Program-made: the position numbers and the translations under genes
Source of the DNA: Dendrocalamus latiflorus
Taxonomy: Eukaryota > Streptophyta > Magnoliopsida > Poales > Poaceae
NCBI GenBank assembly: GCA_017311315.1
Contig: CM029647.1
Span: 4,472,576-4,536,575, forward strand
Direction of reading: 5' to 3'
Length of the DNA: 64,000 nt
Notes under the pieces: model-generated
The model's input: only the letters and a program-made list of their open reading frames with translations
Database searches by the model: none
What the model was told of the DNA's origin: nothing
Shown: positions 1 to 12,200 of the stretch, in pieces
Numbering within the stretch: the stretch's first letter is position 1
Layout: each line of letters opens with the position of its first letter

Positions 1-627
1 TTTGAGATAATGATGTACAATCGACAGAGGTATTAACTTATTCATTGTTTTATGTGCATATAACTAAAACGACAAATAACTTAGATTCGAGGCGGCACTT
101 AACCATACCTAGTTATCTCGGGGTTCTGCTTCGGAGAGTACACTGGCAAACATGTGCGATGGACTTGCAGTGATAACAGAGTTCCTTTTGGTGTTTTTAG
201 TTTTCAGAAGTCGTAAGTTGGAATAAATACGTTGGTTTCTTAATAATTTTTTATTTTATATTGTTCATAAAGATATAATTATGTTTTTATTTATTTTCTT
301 ATTTTTTATATTTTAATTAAATGACTTGGGAAAATACTAGCGCATAATCTTTACTATTATAAAAGTGTGAGCTGGTGGTTGGTTCATTCTTCCTCCTCTC
401 TTCTTAGGCATCCGATTTGATCTGGATCATTCGTCTCTCTCCTTCTCTCTCGGGATACAACCGCCGACCCCCTCCACTTTTCTCATCTCCTCGTGCATTC
501 TGGCCACCCTTCTATCGCTTGCTCTCCAATGTTTGATGTGTGAAGTTGGTCAGATAGTAAATTTCGTCTTATTATTTTTATGATTTTATTGTAACACATG
601 GTTCTCTAGCTAATTTTAGAAAAAAAT
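1..627. other. intergenic, no gene recognised
   Basis: AT-rich sequence with a short pyrimidine-rich stretch near 400-500. I see no reading frame, RNA gene or transposon end that I can support. Confidence 0.5.
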
Positions 628-880
628 GGAAGTCGCTAAAAAGCCGGAAATAACGGCCCTGAAAGGAACGTTCCGAGCTCGACTCTCGGCTTACACAGTT
701 CGTACGTACCGATTTTGATGTGTATGATATAGTATGTGTACTTCTGCCGTCTTGGAAGTCGCTAAAAAGCCGGAATGGACGGCCCCTGAAAGGAACGTTC
801 CGAGCTCAACTCTCGGCTTCGACAGTTAGTACGTACCGATTTCGATGCGTATGATATAGTCGGTGTACTTCTGCTGTCTT
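628..880. repeat. tandem duplication, two units of about 126 bp
   Basis: Unit 1 spans 628-753 and unit 2 spans 754-880. Both begin GGAAGTCGCTAAAAAGCCGG and end with CTTCTGCNGTCTT. They differ by scattered substitutions, so this is an old two-copy tandem duplication rather than a microsatellite. No coding function is visible. Confidence 0.9.
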
Positions 881-1009
881 GCGTTGAAACGGGCGTCAGC
901 CGTGTATGGGGCAGGTTGAGACGTGTGTTGTCTAACAACCCAACCAGACCGAAAAAGTGAAAAGAAAAGGAAAGACGCAGATGAGGCCATACGACCTAAG
1001 GGTATTTAC

Positions 1010-1262
1010 AATGATACACGTCATCTATTGTAAATCTATGTTATATTGGATAAATTGTTAGGTGATGCAAGGGAGAGAGAGAAAAGATAATATCTACTAT
1101 TTAATAAATGATTTTATAGATATGGATTGTCTTCAATTATTGTGTATAGTTCTATCTGAGATTGTCTTTACAACGATACACGTCATCTTCAATTATTTTT
1201 ATTTATATGGATTGTCTTTAGTTCTATCTGAGATTGTCTTTAGTTCTATCTGACACCACCGT
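1010..1262. repeat. AT-rich MITE-like or low-complexity repeat
   Basis: The segment TCTATCTGAGATTGTCTTTA occurs twice and once more in truncated form between 1148 and 1253, and ACGATACACGTCATC-like motifs occur twice. The 63-codon frame here is a by-product of the repeat. The element class is unknown. Confidence 0.45.
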
Positions 1263-1275
1263 GTATTGTGTATTA

Positions 1276-1450
1276 AGGCCATGTTCGTATTGGTTTCTAA
1301 AAACCGCTTTTTACAGTACAACTTTTAAACGGAATGTCTTTTTAAGATATAGTCTGCTAGTCAATTATAATAAATAATATAATAAATTTATTTATATCAT
1401 TTAAAATTATACGTAAATATCCCTCTATAAATATCTCTATAACCCTGACA
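1276..1450. repeat. partial copy of a dispersed hAT-like MITE family
   Basis: It shares the pattern CAGTACNACTTTTAAACGGA, then TTTTTAAGATA, then a TAATTATAAT-type segment, with better copies near 14910, 26890, 39890, 46905 and 52270. This copy is the most degraded and its ends are unclear. Confidence 0.5.
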
Positions 1451-3242
1451 TCGGTCTGGATGCCCATCAGGTCAGTCCACACAAGCGTGCCGTGCCGTGC
1501 CGCCCCCGATCCCTCGCTTAAACAACCAACCCAACCGCGTCGCGCGGACGCAGGCAGCGGCATGCCAAGAAACCAATAGTACGCTACGCACCACACTGAC
1601 TCCACGGGCGCTGGTGCACGGCTCGATCCCCTCCTTTTCCCCGCGCCGTGCTCGCGCGCTTCGATACAATCCGATCGATATGGAACGTCAAAACAGAGAG
1701 CCCATGGGAAAAGTCTCTCTCCCTCTCTCTGAAAATCTTTAATCAGTCGTAGCCTAATTGGTAACGCACTGATAAGACACCCCAAAAAAAATCTCAGACA
1801 AACAATTCAGAGCAGGCCACTCCGTCACGGACACACAAAGCACGATCTAAGTGACGACACAATCTTGGATATGTCTTCTGTAGACAGCACAAGCAGGTGA
1901 ACACATCTATAGCTAGCAGTAATAGAAAAGACTGTAAGAGACTTGGCAGTTGGAAAGTTGGAAGACGTACTCCATTCTTCTTACCGAATACTACTACTAC
2001 TACCAAGTCTCTTTCTAATGCTATATTAATCTATGTGTGATTAACTCTTATCAATGTGCAAGGTTGGAGCCTAATGGCTGGGCATTTAGTGGCCGTCTCT
2101 TTCCGCTTTATCACTGTCCGTTTGCCCTTGTTTCATTTTTCCCATGGAGCTTGTAGTTGCAGCCTATCACCACCTAAACTGCATCATTATTCCTTCCTGT
2201 TTCATTTGTGTTCTTGACTTCTTGTGATGCTTTCTTCCAGAGAAAGATTCACATTTTTATTCTCCAAAGCTTGGAGTTCTTGCCATTTCTGGCGGTCTGT
2301 TTAAGGACTAATAAAAATGGTTTAGCAACCATAATGTGATGATAGCAATTTGGAGACTTACAAGCAAAAACGTGTGATTGGAAAGAGAAGAGGTTAGGGA
2401 ACTTGCAACATCAAGCTGAAACTCTTGATCCCCAGAAAATTTTAGCGAGACTTTTCAGGAAAAAAAAAGGTGGCCTCACAGCTAACCCGATTGCTGTTTT
2501 GTCTCGCAAAAACTTTGGCTGCCCAGTGAGCTACGAATTCTCATGCATATTCTCAAGAAAGAGTCTGCGGATATGTGCTAGAGAATGTTCAGAACTTTCA
2601 GGATGCAGAGTTGCAGGCTTCTGTTCAGAAGGCATCAACAAGTTGCACAGCAACACTGCAACAGCATTATCCACTCTGACTAGAGGGCAGAAAGAACAGA
2701 AGCAACCAACTGTGTCAGAGAAACACTGCACAGTTTCTCCTGAAAACAGGTGGAATCAACAAGAAGCAGCCACAACAAGAAGCAGCCACTAGTCAGAACC
2801 AAGAAGCTATCATCCTCATTGCAGCAAATGTTAGTGTACAAGGAGTTGAAATCCACGTCCAAATGTAGTCTGAATCTATACATCAACAATTCCTACCAAA
2901 CAACTAAGCAAAAAAAAAAAAAAAAAGAAGCGGAAAATGAATTAACTCAAATTGACATGCTGAAAAACCAGAAACATAATAAATCCAAATGCAAGCGTAT
3001 CTGTGTATGGCCAGATAGCAATACCCATTAAATCGATCAAGATGTTGAACCAAATCTGAGAAGATCTTATTAAAGCCTCCAGTACTCCACAACAAATGCT
3101 CCGCTCTGCTACTCTGATAATCCTGAACTGTATAGCCTTATCTCCACATGCATAATGTACACAAACTAGGCCTGGAAAACTCTCTATTTCCAATCGACTG
3201 AATATTTGTCTTCTCAAGATTTGAAGCTGAACAGAAAAAACA
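1451..3242. other. intergenic / 3' flank of the RLK gene, no gene recognised
   Basis: Several frames of 60-140 codons exist but none has recognisable motifs or codon structure. The part adjacent to 3242 must include the 3' UTR of the minus-strand receptor kinase. An A-run of about 18 lies near 2911-2926. No polyadenylation site could be fixed. Confidence 0.5.
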
Positions 3243-6200
3243 TCATCTATGGCTACACTGTGAGCGCGTCTCAAAATCTGGTGAGACACTATGCTCACTC
3301 ATACTACCTCTTGACAAGCTTCGCAATCTCTGCCAGAACTTCCTGCTCTTGCCTGTCATCAGAGGGCCTGAGCTGGACTGCTTGCGGAAAGAACCTGAAT
3401 CAGCAGCTGGAGTGAAGACAGGAGTCGAACCAAACATCTCAGATAATAGCACCCTCTCCGCTTCCATACCAGTTACACCATAAACCGCTGTAGTATGAGC
3501 CGCCAACTCCTGGCTGAAACTTCCTGATCCAAGACCCTCATCACCCTCACTGCAGACAAGTTTCAAGGCCTGCGCTACTTCACCCATGCTCGGTCGGTGT
3601 GTAACCTCAGGTTGTACGCACATTGATGCGATAGCAGATGCTTTTGCCACATTGTCCAGTGGTACATTAGGGCCAAGAAGCGGATCGACAGCTTGACGTA
3701 AGCTCACCACATTTGTCAGAAGTGGGCGAGCCCATGCGACTAGGTTTTCTTGCCCCACGGGTTGAGACATGTCCACAGGCTTCCTACCAGTGATGAGCTC
3801 AAGTAATACGACACCGTAGCTGTACACATCACTCTTGACAAGAAGCAGCCCCGTCATAGCATACTCCGGTGCAACATAGCTGAGAAAAAAGACAAGAGAT
3901 CATAGTTTGTTTAAAACTTTATCAAGACAGAGTGAGGAGGATATAGTTCATACCCGAAAGTTCCCATGACACGAGTAGAGATGTGCTGGTTCCCCTCCCC
4001 CCTCGCAGTCCTGGCCAGTCCAAAGTCAGACACTTTTGGTGTGAAATCATGCTCCAACAATATGTTGCTTGACTTGAAATCGCGATGAATCACACAAGGG
4101 CTTGAATCTTCATGTAGATATGCAAGTGCTCGTGCTGCCCCCAGGGCTATCTTCATACGGGCATTCCAATCAAGTGGAGCTGTCTTGTGATCCGCTCCTA
4201 CAATGAGCAAAGATGTAAATTCATTTCTTTCAATCAATCGCTGACACTTCTACATGCTGTTGGAGTTAAATCTGCAATTACTTACCATGCAAATGGGACT
4301 CAACACTGCCGTTTGGAATAAGTTCATATACCAGACACCGTGCATTCTCCTCTACGCATATGCCTAACAACTTGACCAAATTTCGGTGATGCAAGCGTCC
4401 CAGCATCTCAACCTCAGCCAAGAACTCTCGCTCACCTTGGCCATCATCTCTCTTCAGAACCTTTACTGCAACCCTGGTTCCATCTTCAAGCGTGCCCTGG
4501 TAGACACAGCCGAAGCCACCCTCTCCAAGTACTCTCGAATCATCAAAGCCATTTGTGGCCTTTTCAATCTCAACAAATTTGAATGTCTTTGCCTGTCCTG
4601 CGAATGTTGCGATGCTTGAGCCCAATGAACCTGATGGACCTGATGGTGAGCTATAGCGACCAGCTAACAGTGTGTGACCTGTCCCTGCAATCAATAGATG
4701 TTTCAGGAGGGAAACTGGGTGCTGGCAAAAATGGATAAATAATACTACAACGACATGTTACAGGATGTGGAAACTGTTAAAAAATGTTGGGAATAATCTC
4801 ACATTGGTTGTGAGAAAAGAAAAAATGTAACTTATAAGTGTGAAGGAGACCCTACCCATTAGACTAATCTTTTGGAGGAGGGAGAAGATCTAATACCACT
4901 TATAAGATTGTTGTTATAGAACTTGCATATAGCAGCCTGTGGGTTTAGGTGCTCAACCTATTTAGACATGTGGCCCAGGGAGTGGAACCAGGTTGGACCT
5001 AGGCATACGGCCAAAGTCCGATCTGTCAAATGGTATCCGAGTCCAGACGCCTAACATCTTCTTGGTTGTAGAAGTGCAAAATCAATGTGTGAGAAAGAGA
5101 ATGTTAGGAATAGTCCTACATTGGTTGTAGGAAAGAAAAAAGCACAACTTATAAGTGCAAGGGAGATACTCATTAAACTAGTCTTTTAGGGGAGAAAGAC
5201 CCAACACTTATAAGATTGTTGTTTTAGAACTTGCATACGACAGCTCGTGGGTTTAGATGCTCAGCCCATTTGGACCTGTAGCCTGGGAAGTAAAATGTGG
5301 TTGAACCTAGGCACTATGCCAGGGTCCAATCTGTCAAAGAAGGCCTTATCTGAAAATGTATTGCAAGCACTCTTCATTAGCATTTGAAATAAGCAAATTA
5401 ATTTTCTCAGTATATGCTTGAGCTATTATAAATTTAGCAATAAGTTCATGAGTATAATTAAACGCTTGAATGTAGCGTCAGACTCTAGCAGCAGTGACTA
5501 ATTTAATCCTCCCAACACTGAGAATTTCCGGTTCAATAAAATAGATGTCAAATGAGGATGAAGTCAGGGCTTTGAATGTCTACTCTATAGGAACTAACTA
5601 CTGTATGTAAGTGGCCAGGACAAAGCAGGGAAAAATATGTCCAGTTTATGTATTATGAGGTGCATTTTTTTTTAAAGTGAGGATACATATAGTACCATAG
5701 GTGTTTCTAAAGATACATTGTTACACGGGACGTTTGAAATTGAAAATATATACTGCATGGGAGTCCATGTGGCACTATTCAATATGGCAACATTTTGGTA
5801 TGCAGTAGTCCAGAAGGACACTGCCAGAAAATGTCTGCCTATAGTTCACAGTGAATTTAAATAGCCACTTGGCATCACTTGATTAAAAATGCACAACTGT
5901 TGTTCTGCAGTCAACTGAACAGCTAACGCAAATGACATCACAGTATGGTGCATTTATCAGAAAATTAGCAGGATGACAACACATACCAGATGACCTGGAA
6001 AATTTCGGAAGTGCACTCCGTGGAAATCTTTGAGCCATGTCATCTGAACCCGTGAATCTAAGTATCAGCAACCATGCAGCCAGAGTGCAAATAATCAACG
6101 CTATAACAGTAGACAGGACAGCAATAGCAATTAGGCTGACATTCACTTTTCTTTTGGGCCTTGTTACATCAACCCCAAGAGGCTTCATTGCCCTTGCATT

Positions 6201-9200
6201 TCTGCTGTTACCAAATGCACCATCACCAACACCTTCTGGTGCTGAAGGTGGAGAAGGAGGCAGCCCTGGAAAAAAAATCCATACCTTTGGTCAAATCTCA
6301 TGGCGCAGAAGTTCAAAATGTTCAGCCATGAGATCATAAATAATGAGGATAACACACTGAATTGCCCCACTGATGTTTGAGATCAATCAAATGACTATGG
6401 TACATTAGACTGACGATAGCTGGTAGCATTGACCAGTCACAAAATAACGAAATAAAAGAGGCCAAGAGCACAGGCAAGAATGCAAACCTGGATATACAAC
6501 ATAGAGAATCTCGTAGTCCCCAAAAACCGATGTTTTAAGAGAAATTTTTTTGCTCCACAAGCTTTGAAATGTTGAAAAGGCAGTAGCATTGTCAAACTTC
6601 ACTTGCATTGGTACCAGATCAACAAGAACCACTGTCTTGTCAGGTTGATCACCAGCCACATTTGCACCCATAACACGAACCTGCCTCTGTGCCATGTTTA
6701 CCCCATATCCCACTTCTTCAGCAAAATCAGAAACCAATGGAAAGAATGAATAAAGGTCAACACTTAAACGGATTCCAACTTTGATTGGTAGAACACAAGC
6801 ACATGGGACTCCCGTAGGTGGATCTGTTAGAGGCTCCGGGCATGCTAACGAGTTGCAATCTGCGTATTAAAGGCTCACTAGGTAAACAATCATCGATATG
6901 ACACACTATGCAGGTATTATTAGATCCAGTATGTGAATTTTGAAAGGACAAAGGTATGAGAACACATAAAGAAAAATGTACTTAAATTAGGTGGCGGGGG
7001 AGGTAATGCCCAAATAGGATGAGTTGATGGTGCTTCGGGCTCTGCTTTGGGAGGGATTGGTGGAAGAGTAGGAGAAACATGAGGCCCTGAAAAGGCCAGC
7101 AGTTCTAAAATCTGTACTGACATGAAAGACAAGGATACCAAGCGAGGCAAATCAAGAAGGCTTACTTTTGTTGGCATTAGTCGGGCCCCTTGGTGACACT
7201 GGTGAAGGAGATGAAGAATGTCCAGGGAAGTCTGGATGGCCTGAACAGGAGAAAATAAATGAAAGCTGTCAGTGCTATGAAATGAAATCAATGTGTTTAA
7301 ACAGGAAGTAACCCACATTACCTCGAAACATCGGTGGACGTGCATGGTGCTTATGCCTTTTAGCCCCACTCTGCCTTGGAACTCGAGAGATCACGGGACC
7401 TATAGTGCAGAACTTTTTAGAACCTTAACGTTCACAATTGGCTATACCTAGGTTGTTGGCGGAAGTATTTTGTCGAACCTTGAGCATGCGATGATGGGTA
7501 AGACGGGGCAAATGATGGATTTTCTCCTTGCTTTTGTACCCATCCCCGATCACGAGATCTACTAGGAGCTACTCCTCGCGATGGGGGTTGGGCATGTGAA
7601 ACTGATGAAGCGTTCTTCGGGGTTGAAGGCATATTTGTGTTCTGATGCAAAGGACTTGTTGCAGGTGCAGACCCTGAAATCAGCAATTTTAGCAGTCAAG
7701 CTACTGTTGTTGCCTGAGAACTATTTGGTAATTTCCCAACTTTACCCCAAAAAAGGGAAATAGAATTGGACCCACCTGCCAGTGGGAGAGTGAGATAAGG
7801 CCGGCTGGCCCTTGTGTGGCTGGGGGTAGGCCGCAGGTGTGAGGAGATGGGGATTGATCTGATCCCCATGCCCTCGCAGCGATTTCAGCGGCCGTTGCAC
7901 CATAGTGGCGTTGTTGTGGGATCGTATGGCGGTCAGGTGGTCATGGTACTCGGTAGTCGATGGTCGGAGATCGGTAGTTGTGGGTGTTGCGATTGGTTGT
8001 CTAAGACTTATGGTATATGATCGGTACTCATTGGTTCTTTGGTCGGTAGCGATGATGTTATTCCTTAGTGTTTTGAGCGGAGCAATGGTATTTCTCGAGT
8101 GTTAACTTTATTCCGGGAGAAAACGCACACATCGCAAATAAACTGAGAGAACATAGGAGAATTTCTGAATTTCTCTATTATCTTATTTGCTCCCCCTTTT
8201 CCTTCTTACTTTTCTCTTTCAAAACTGGCTACAAGCCTCCTCAATATATAGACTAATAATCTCCTACTAGCATACGTATTCGGACTTCAAGTTGGACTCA
8301 ACTTCAACTTGAATTACACACGGAGACGGACTCTACTATGTCTTGAACTCTAAGTCAAGATTATTTCTAACAATCTATCCCTTAATCTTGATTGACATAC
8401 TCTAGTTTTAGTCTCAATGCATTATGAACTACCAGCCACGCTTCCACATGAAGCGTTCTACATGCAAGCTATATATAGAAACTCAACTTAGCTGGCACAG
8501 ATTCATCCAGATGCAAAGATTCTAAAACAATGAAGCAGACGGTCTCAACTACGACTTACTAAACTCATCTTAAGAACACAATTACATAGAACATCCTCAA
8601 AATAGATAATCTTGGACTTTGGGCATCATCAAACATGTGATGCACCACCCATAAGATTATCCTGATCGATGACACCTTGTTGCTGATGCACATGCTTTTC
8701 CTAGCGCAAGACAGAGCTTCAAACACACGTGACTGCTCCTAGTGCACATGCTTTTGCTAGCGTTGCTAGACCGACGGATATCAACGGACTGAAGGGGTCG
8801 ATTTCCTACCGCTTGGACGGGATGAGACGACACGTGATCTCGCCTGGCGCCTCAGAATAATCGTGACACTGCCTTTAGAATTGACGGAGCGCGTCAAAAC
8901 GGAATCGTTGAGGATGATCTTTTCAATGTGTTCTGATAACCACTAGGCTCTGATACCACTTGTTAACTTTATTTCAGGAGAAAACGCACACATTGCAAAT
9001 AAACTGAGAGAACATAGGAGAATTTCTGAATTTCTATATTCTCTTATTTGCTCCCCCTTTTTCCTTCTTGCTTTTCTCTTTCAAAACTGGTTACAAGCCT
9101 TCTCAATATATAGGCTAATAATCTCTAGTAGTCATAATGAGTGATTTTAGACTGATTTCTAGAGAGCGATGATGGAGTAGTCGTGGTTGACCAGGTTGAT

Positions 9201-12200
9201 GATGATGGATAGTTAAATGTGTGTTTTGAGTGTGTGTGCTGATGACGGTCAAGTTGTAAAGAATTTGTGCTGGGAAAATGTTTATTTGGTCTTTGCATGT
9301 GCAGATAAGCGTGGAGATGATTACGATCGGTGATGAGGAGGACCGGGACTAGAATAGGAAAATCTGAAGTCCAGACGATTGAGGATGTCACGCAAGGTGG
9401 TCGGGCTATCATTAAAGTACATGGAGATCAAAAGTGGTGATACGTGTAGAAGCTACGGGTGGTGTGATCCTGGAGGCTTCGACATGGAAGTTGATGATAC
9501 GAGATGAAGCTACGGGAGGTGCGTTCCTAGAGGCTTCGTCACGTGTTGGATTAGGAGTTATGGACGGAGTCCATAACTAGAAAGAGTTTGATTAAAACCT
9601 GTGTTAGGAAGGGTTCCGAGTCTCTTAATTTGAGGAAAAGATAAGATTATGTGTTCGTGTTTGAGTCGAACACAGTGTAGGGCACTAGCATATAAAAGCA
9701 GAGGTAGGCTAAGGATTTTAGTATGCCTTTTGCGAGACGTCTGTGTGCTAGGGTTTTTAGGGGTGCTTGTGAGGGCACTTTATAACTCCACGTAAACTCA
9801 GCAATAGAGAAGATCTTGAATCAATCTGGTTCGTGAGTTCTGGTGATTACTATTTGGACGAAGCATATGACTGCGAGTAAAGCTATGCAATGAGTATTCG
9901 TTCAAGTGGTACTACGTAGAGATTTGACGAAATGAAGGCGATCATTCACCCCCCTCCCCTCTGATAGTGCCATACAATCCTACAGTTGCCTCCCTGTCGT
10001 CTTATAGTTGGCCTCCCTCTCCTCATGGTGGGCGCAAGAGACCACAACTCCTCCCTCCTTCCTCTACCACCCGATTGTCTTCTTCCACCCCATTCGGTTG
10101 GGTTGTGCTGTGGTTGTCGACCCAGGGTTTGCGGTAACGGCTCGTCTCTTATCACCGACGACCTGGTGATCCTCCTTCCCTCTCGTTGAGGTGAGATATC
10201 CTAGTCTCATCGGTGGTTGTGCTTGGCCAGGTTGGGGCTTGGTTGTTCGGTTGCTTCGGTGTCCTGGCCGACTTGCGGTTCTTCGCCTATGTGGTGATTG
10301 TGAGCTGCGATTTGATGGTTGCTGTTGGTTGCTTCGGTTGTTCACTTGGCCAGTGTTCAATCACTTCCGTGGCTTTGTGCGGCACTTCCTGGGCTCGATT
10401 CTGCGGTTTGGTGTGCTCTAAATCATAGAGAAGGACATTGTATCTCCATAAATCTCGCCGAGTACACCGCGGCACAGCATCGGCGTTTAGTTTTTTGAGA
10501 CAGCGTTCTTGATGTGCCCGATCTTGTTTTCTCGGTGGCTTTTGAGTGTCACCAACTCTCTGAGTATTTCTCCTACTTTGGTATAGCTATTGTGCTTAGT
10601 GTGACATACTAGTAATTTCATATTGTTGATCTTTGAATTGAATAACACTAGCATTGGGTGACTAGCATAATAGTTTGTGGACTTGCGAATTGCTCGATGA
10701 TGAACTGGCTAAATGAGATCAGTGTGATAGCTTAGGAGTATAAATTCTAGAATTTGAGCTGTTGCTATCATTATATTGTTTATATTAGAATTACTATTCT
10801 GCGCGCCGATGTAAAATGCGCGGCGAAAAGTTACTACTGTGTGTGAATAAAATTACTGTCAAACACATGTAGAGTTACTGTCAGTTGTAACACTACACAA
10901 CTGGCAGCAACTCTATATGTATTTGATAGTAACTTCACTCACGCACGATAGTAACTTTTTGGCGCGCATAGTGTGCGTAGGCGCAGAATAGTGCAGCCGT
11001 TGTTTCTATTCCGTTTTGATAGCTCTTTGTTTCACCTCTGCCAGACACAATTATTAAGATTGGTAGTCTTTGATTAGCTTCGGCAATATTAGATTAATTT
11101 CAGCAATCATTATTTCTGTTGTCATCTTCATTACAGCCACCTTGTTGATTATTATGCTGTTAATCTAATTGCTAGCTATTGTCTTTATACTTGGCTGCGG
11201 CTATATTATTGACTTGCATATTACAACTTGCTGGATAATTGTTGTGGTAATTACAACTGCTGAAATTCTAGTGTACTTATCTTGTAGAACTGTCACACTA
11301 AATCGGTGATTAGATTTAGCCTTGTGTCGAGGGGGCCTTGTGCTAAAATAAGAGCAGCCGACACCTGAGAGCAATACTGAAAAGAATCAACTTGAGCTCC
11401 TTGCTAGTTAAATTTGTGATCTCTTTTGTCAAGCATGATAACCTGGTTAAATGACTTGAGTGAATTATTTGATTTCTTTAATCCTTTAGGGCTCATGTCA
11501 TTTATAATTAGCTGTCATTATGTTTTCATATTCATAATTATATATGGAATTAATGTGATATATTTGCTGAAACTGCATTATTTACTTCAGCTACCTCGTC
11601 ATTCGTGAACACAGCTTCCCAAAAATTTTGACTGAGATTGCCTCTAATCGGTGATTTGTGAACTGGGGCAGTACTAGATTCCTCTGGAGGAGGTGCGCGT
11701 GGAATGTAATGGTTCTTGCGACTTGAAGAAGGGAAGTATTTGCAGGTGGCACTGCGTTTGCTAAATATAAACATGAAGTTTGATATCTAAGAACAAAAAG
11801 ACTTGGAGAAACATGATCAGATCAATAGCATCAGATATTTTTACACTCACCATTGTTATGCTCACTACTTGGAGGCAGTGCCTGCTGTTGCGGTGCTTGC
11901 GCAATAATGGGTGGTGCAATTGGGGCTTTCATAGGTTCCCGCAGATCTTCTAAAGAAGAAATGGAAAATGGTAAAAGATATGCGACTTGACTAATTTGAT
12001 CTACCCACAAGGAAGCAATTTACCTGCAGTTGAAAGAGGAACGGCAGGGAAGCTTCTTTTAGGTAGTAGGTATGGAGGGACATCATCATTGCCTAGAGGG
12101 AGGAATGCAGGGTGAATTATGAGGGAATTAGAATTATTTGCATAATTGCGATTTAACTTTTTGTACATCAAGAATCAAGGAAGCTAAGGTTATGAATCGT

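Noticed and set aside
2403..3031. Plus-strand frames of 93-129 codons, possibly a small gene
   Set aside because: No motif; composition like the surrounding DNA; partly within the expected 3' region of the RLK gene.
4785..5336. Cassandra-type TRIM with a 5S rRNA-like promoter
   Set aside because: I looked for 5S-like internal promoter boxes in the LTRs and did not see them; the element is a different TRIM.
11550..11774. Whole 74-codon frame as RLK exon 7
   Set aside because: No acceptor joins it in phase to exon 6; only its last part is usable without a frameshift. Recorded as a possible 1-nt deletion instead.
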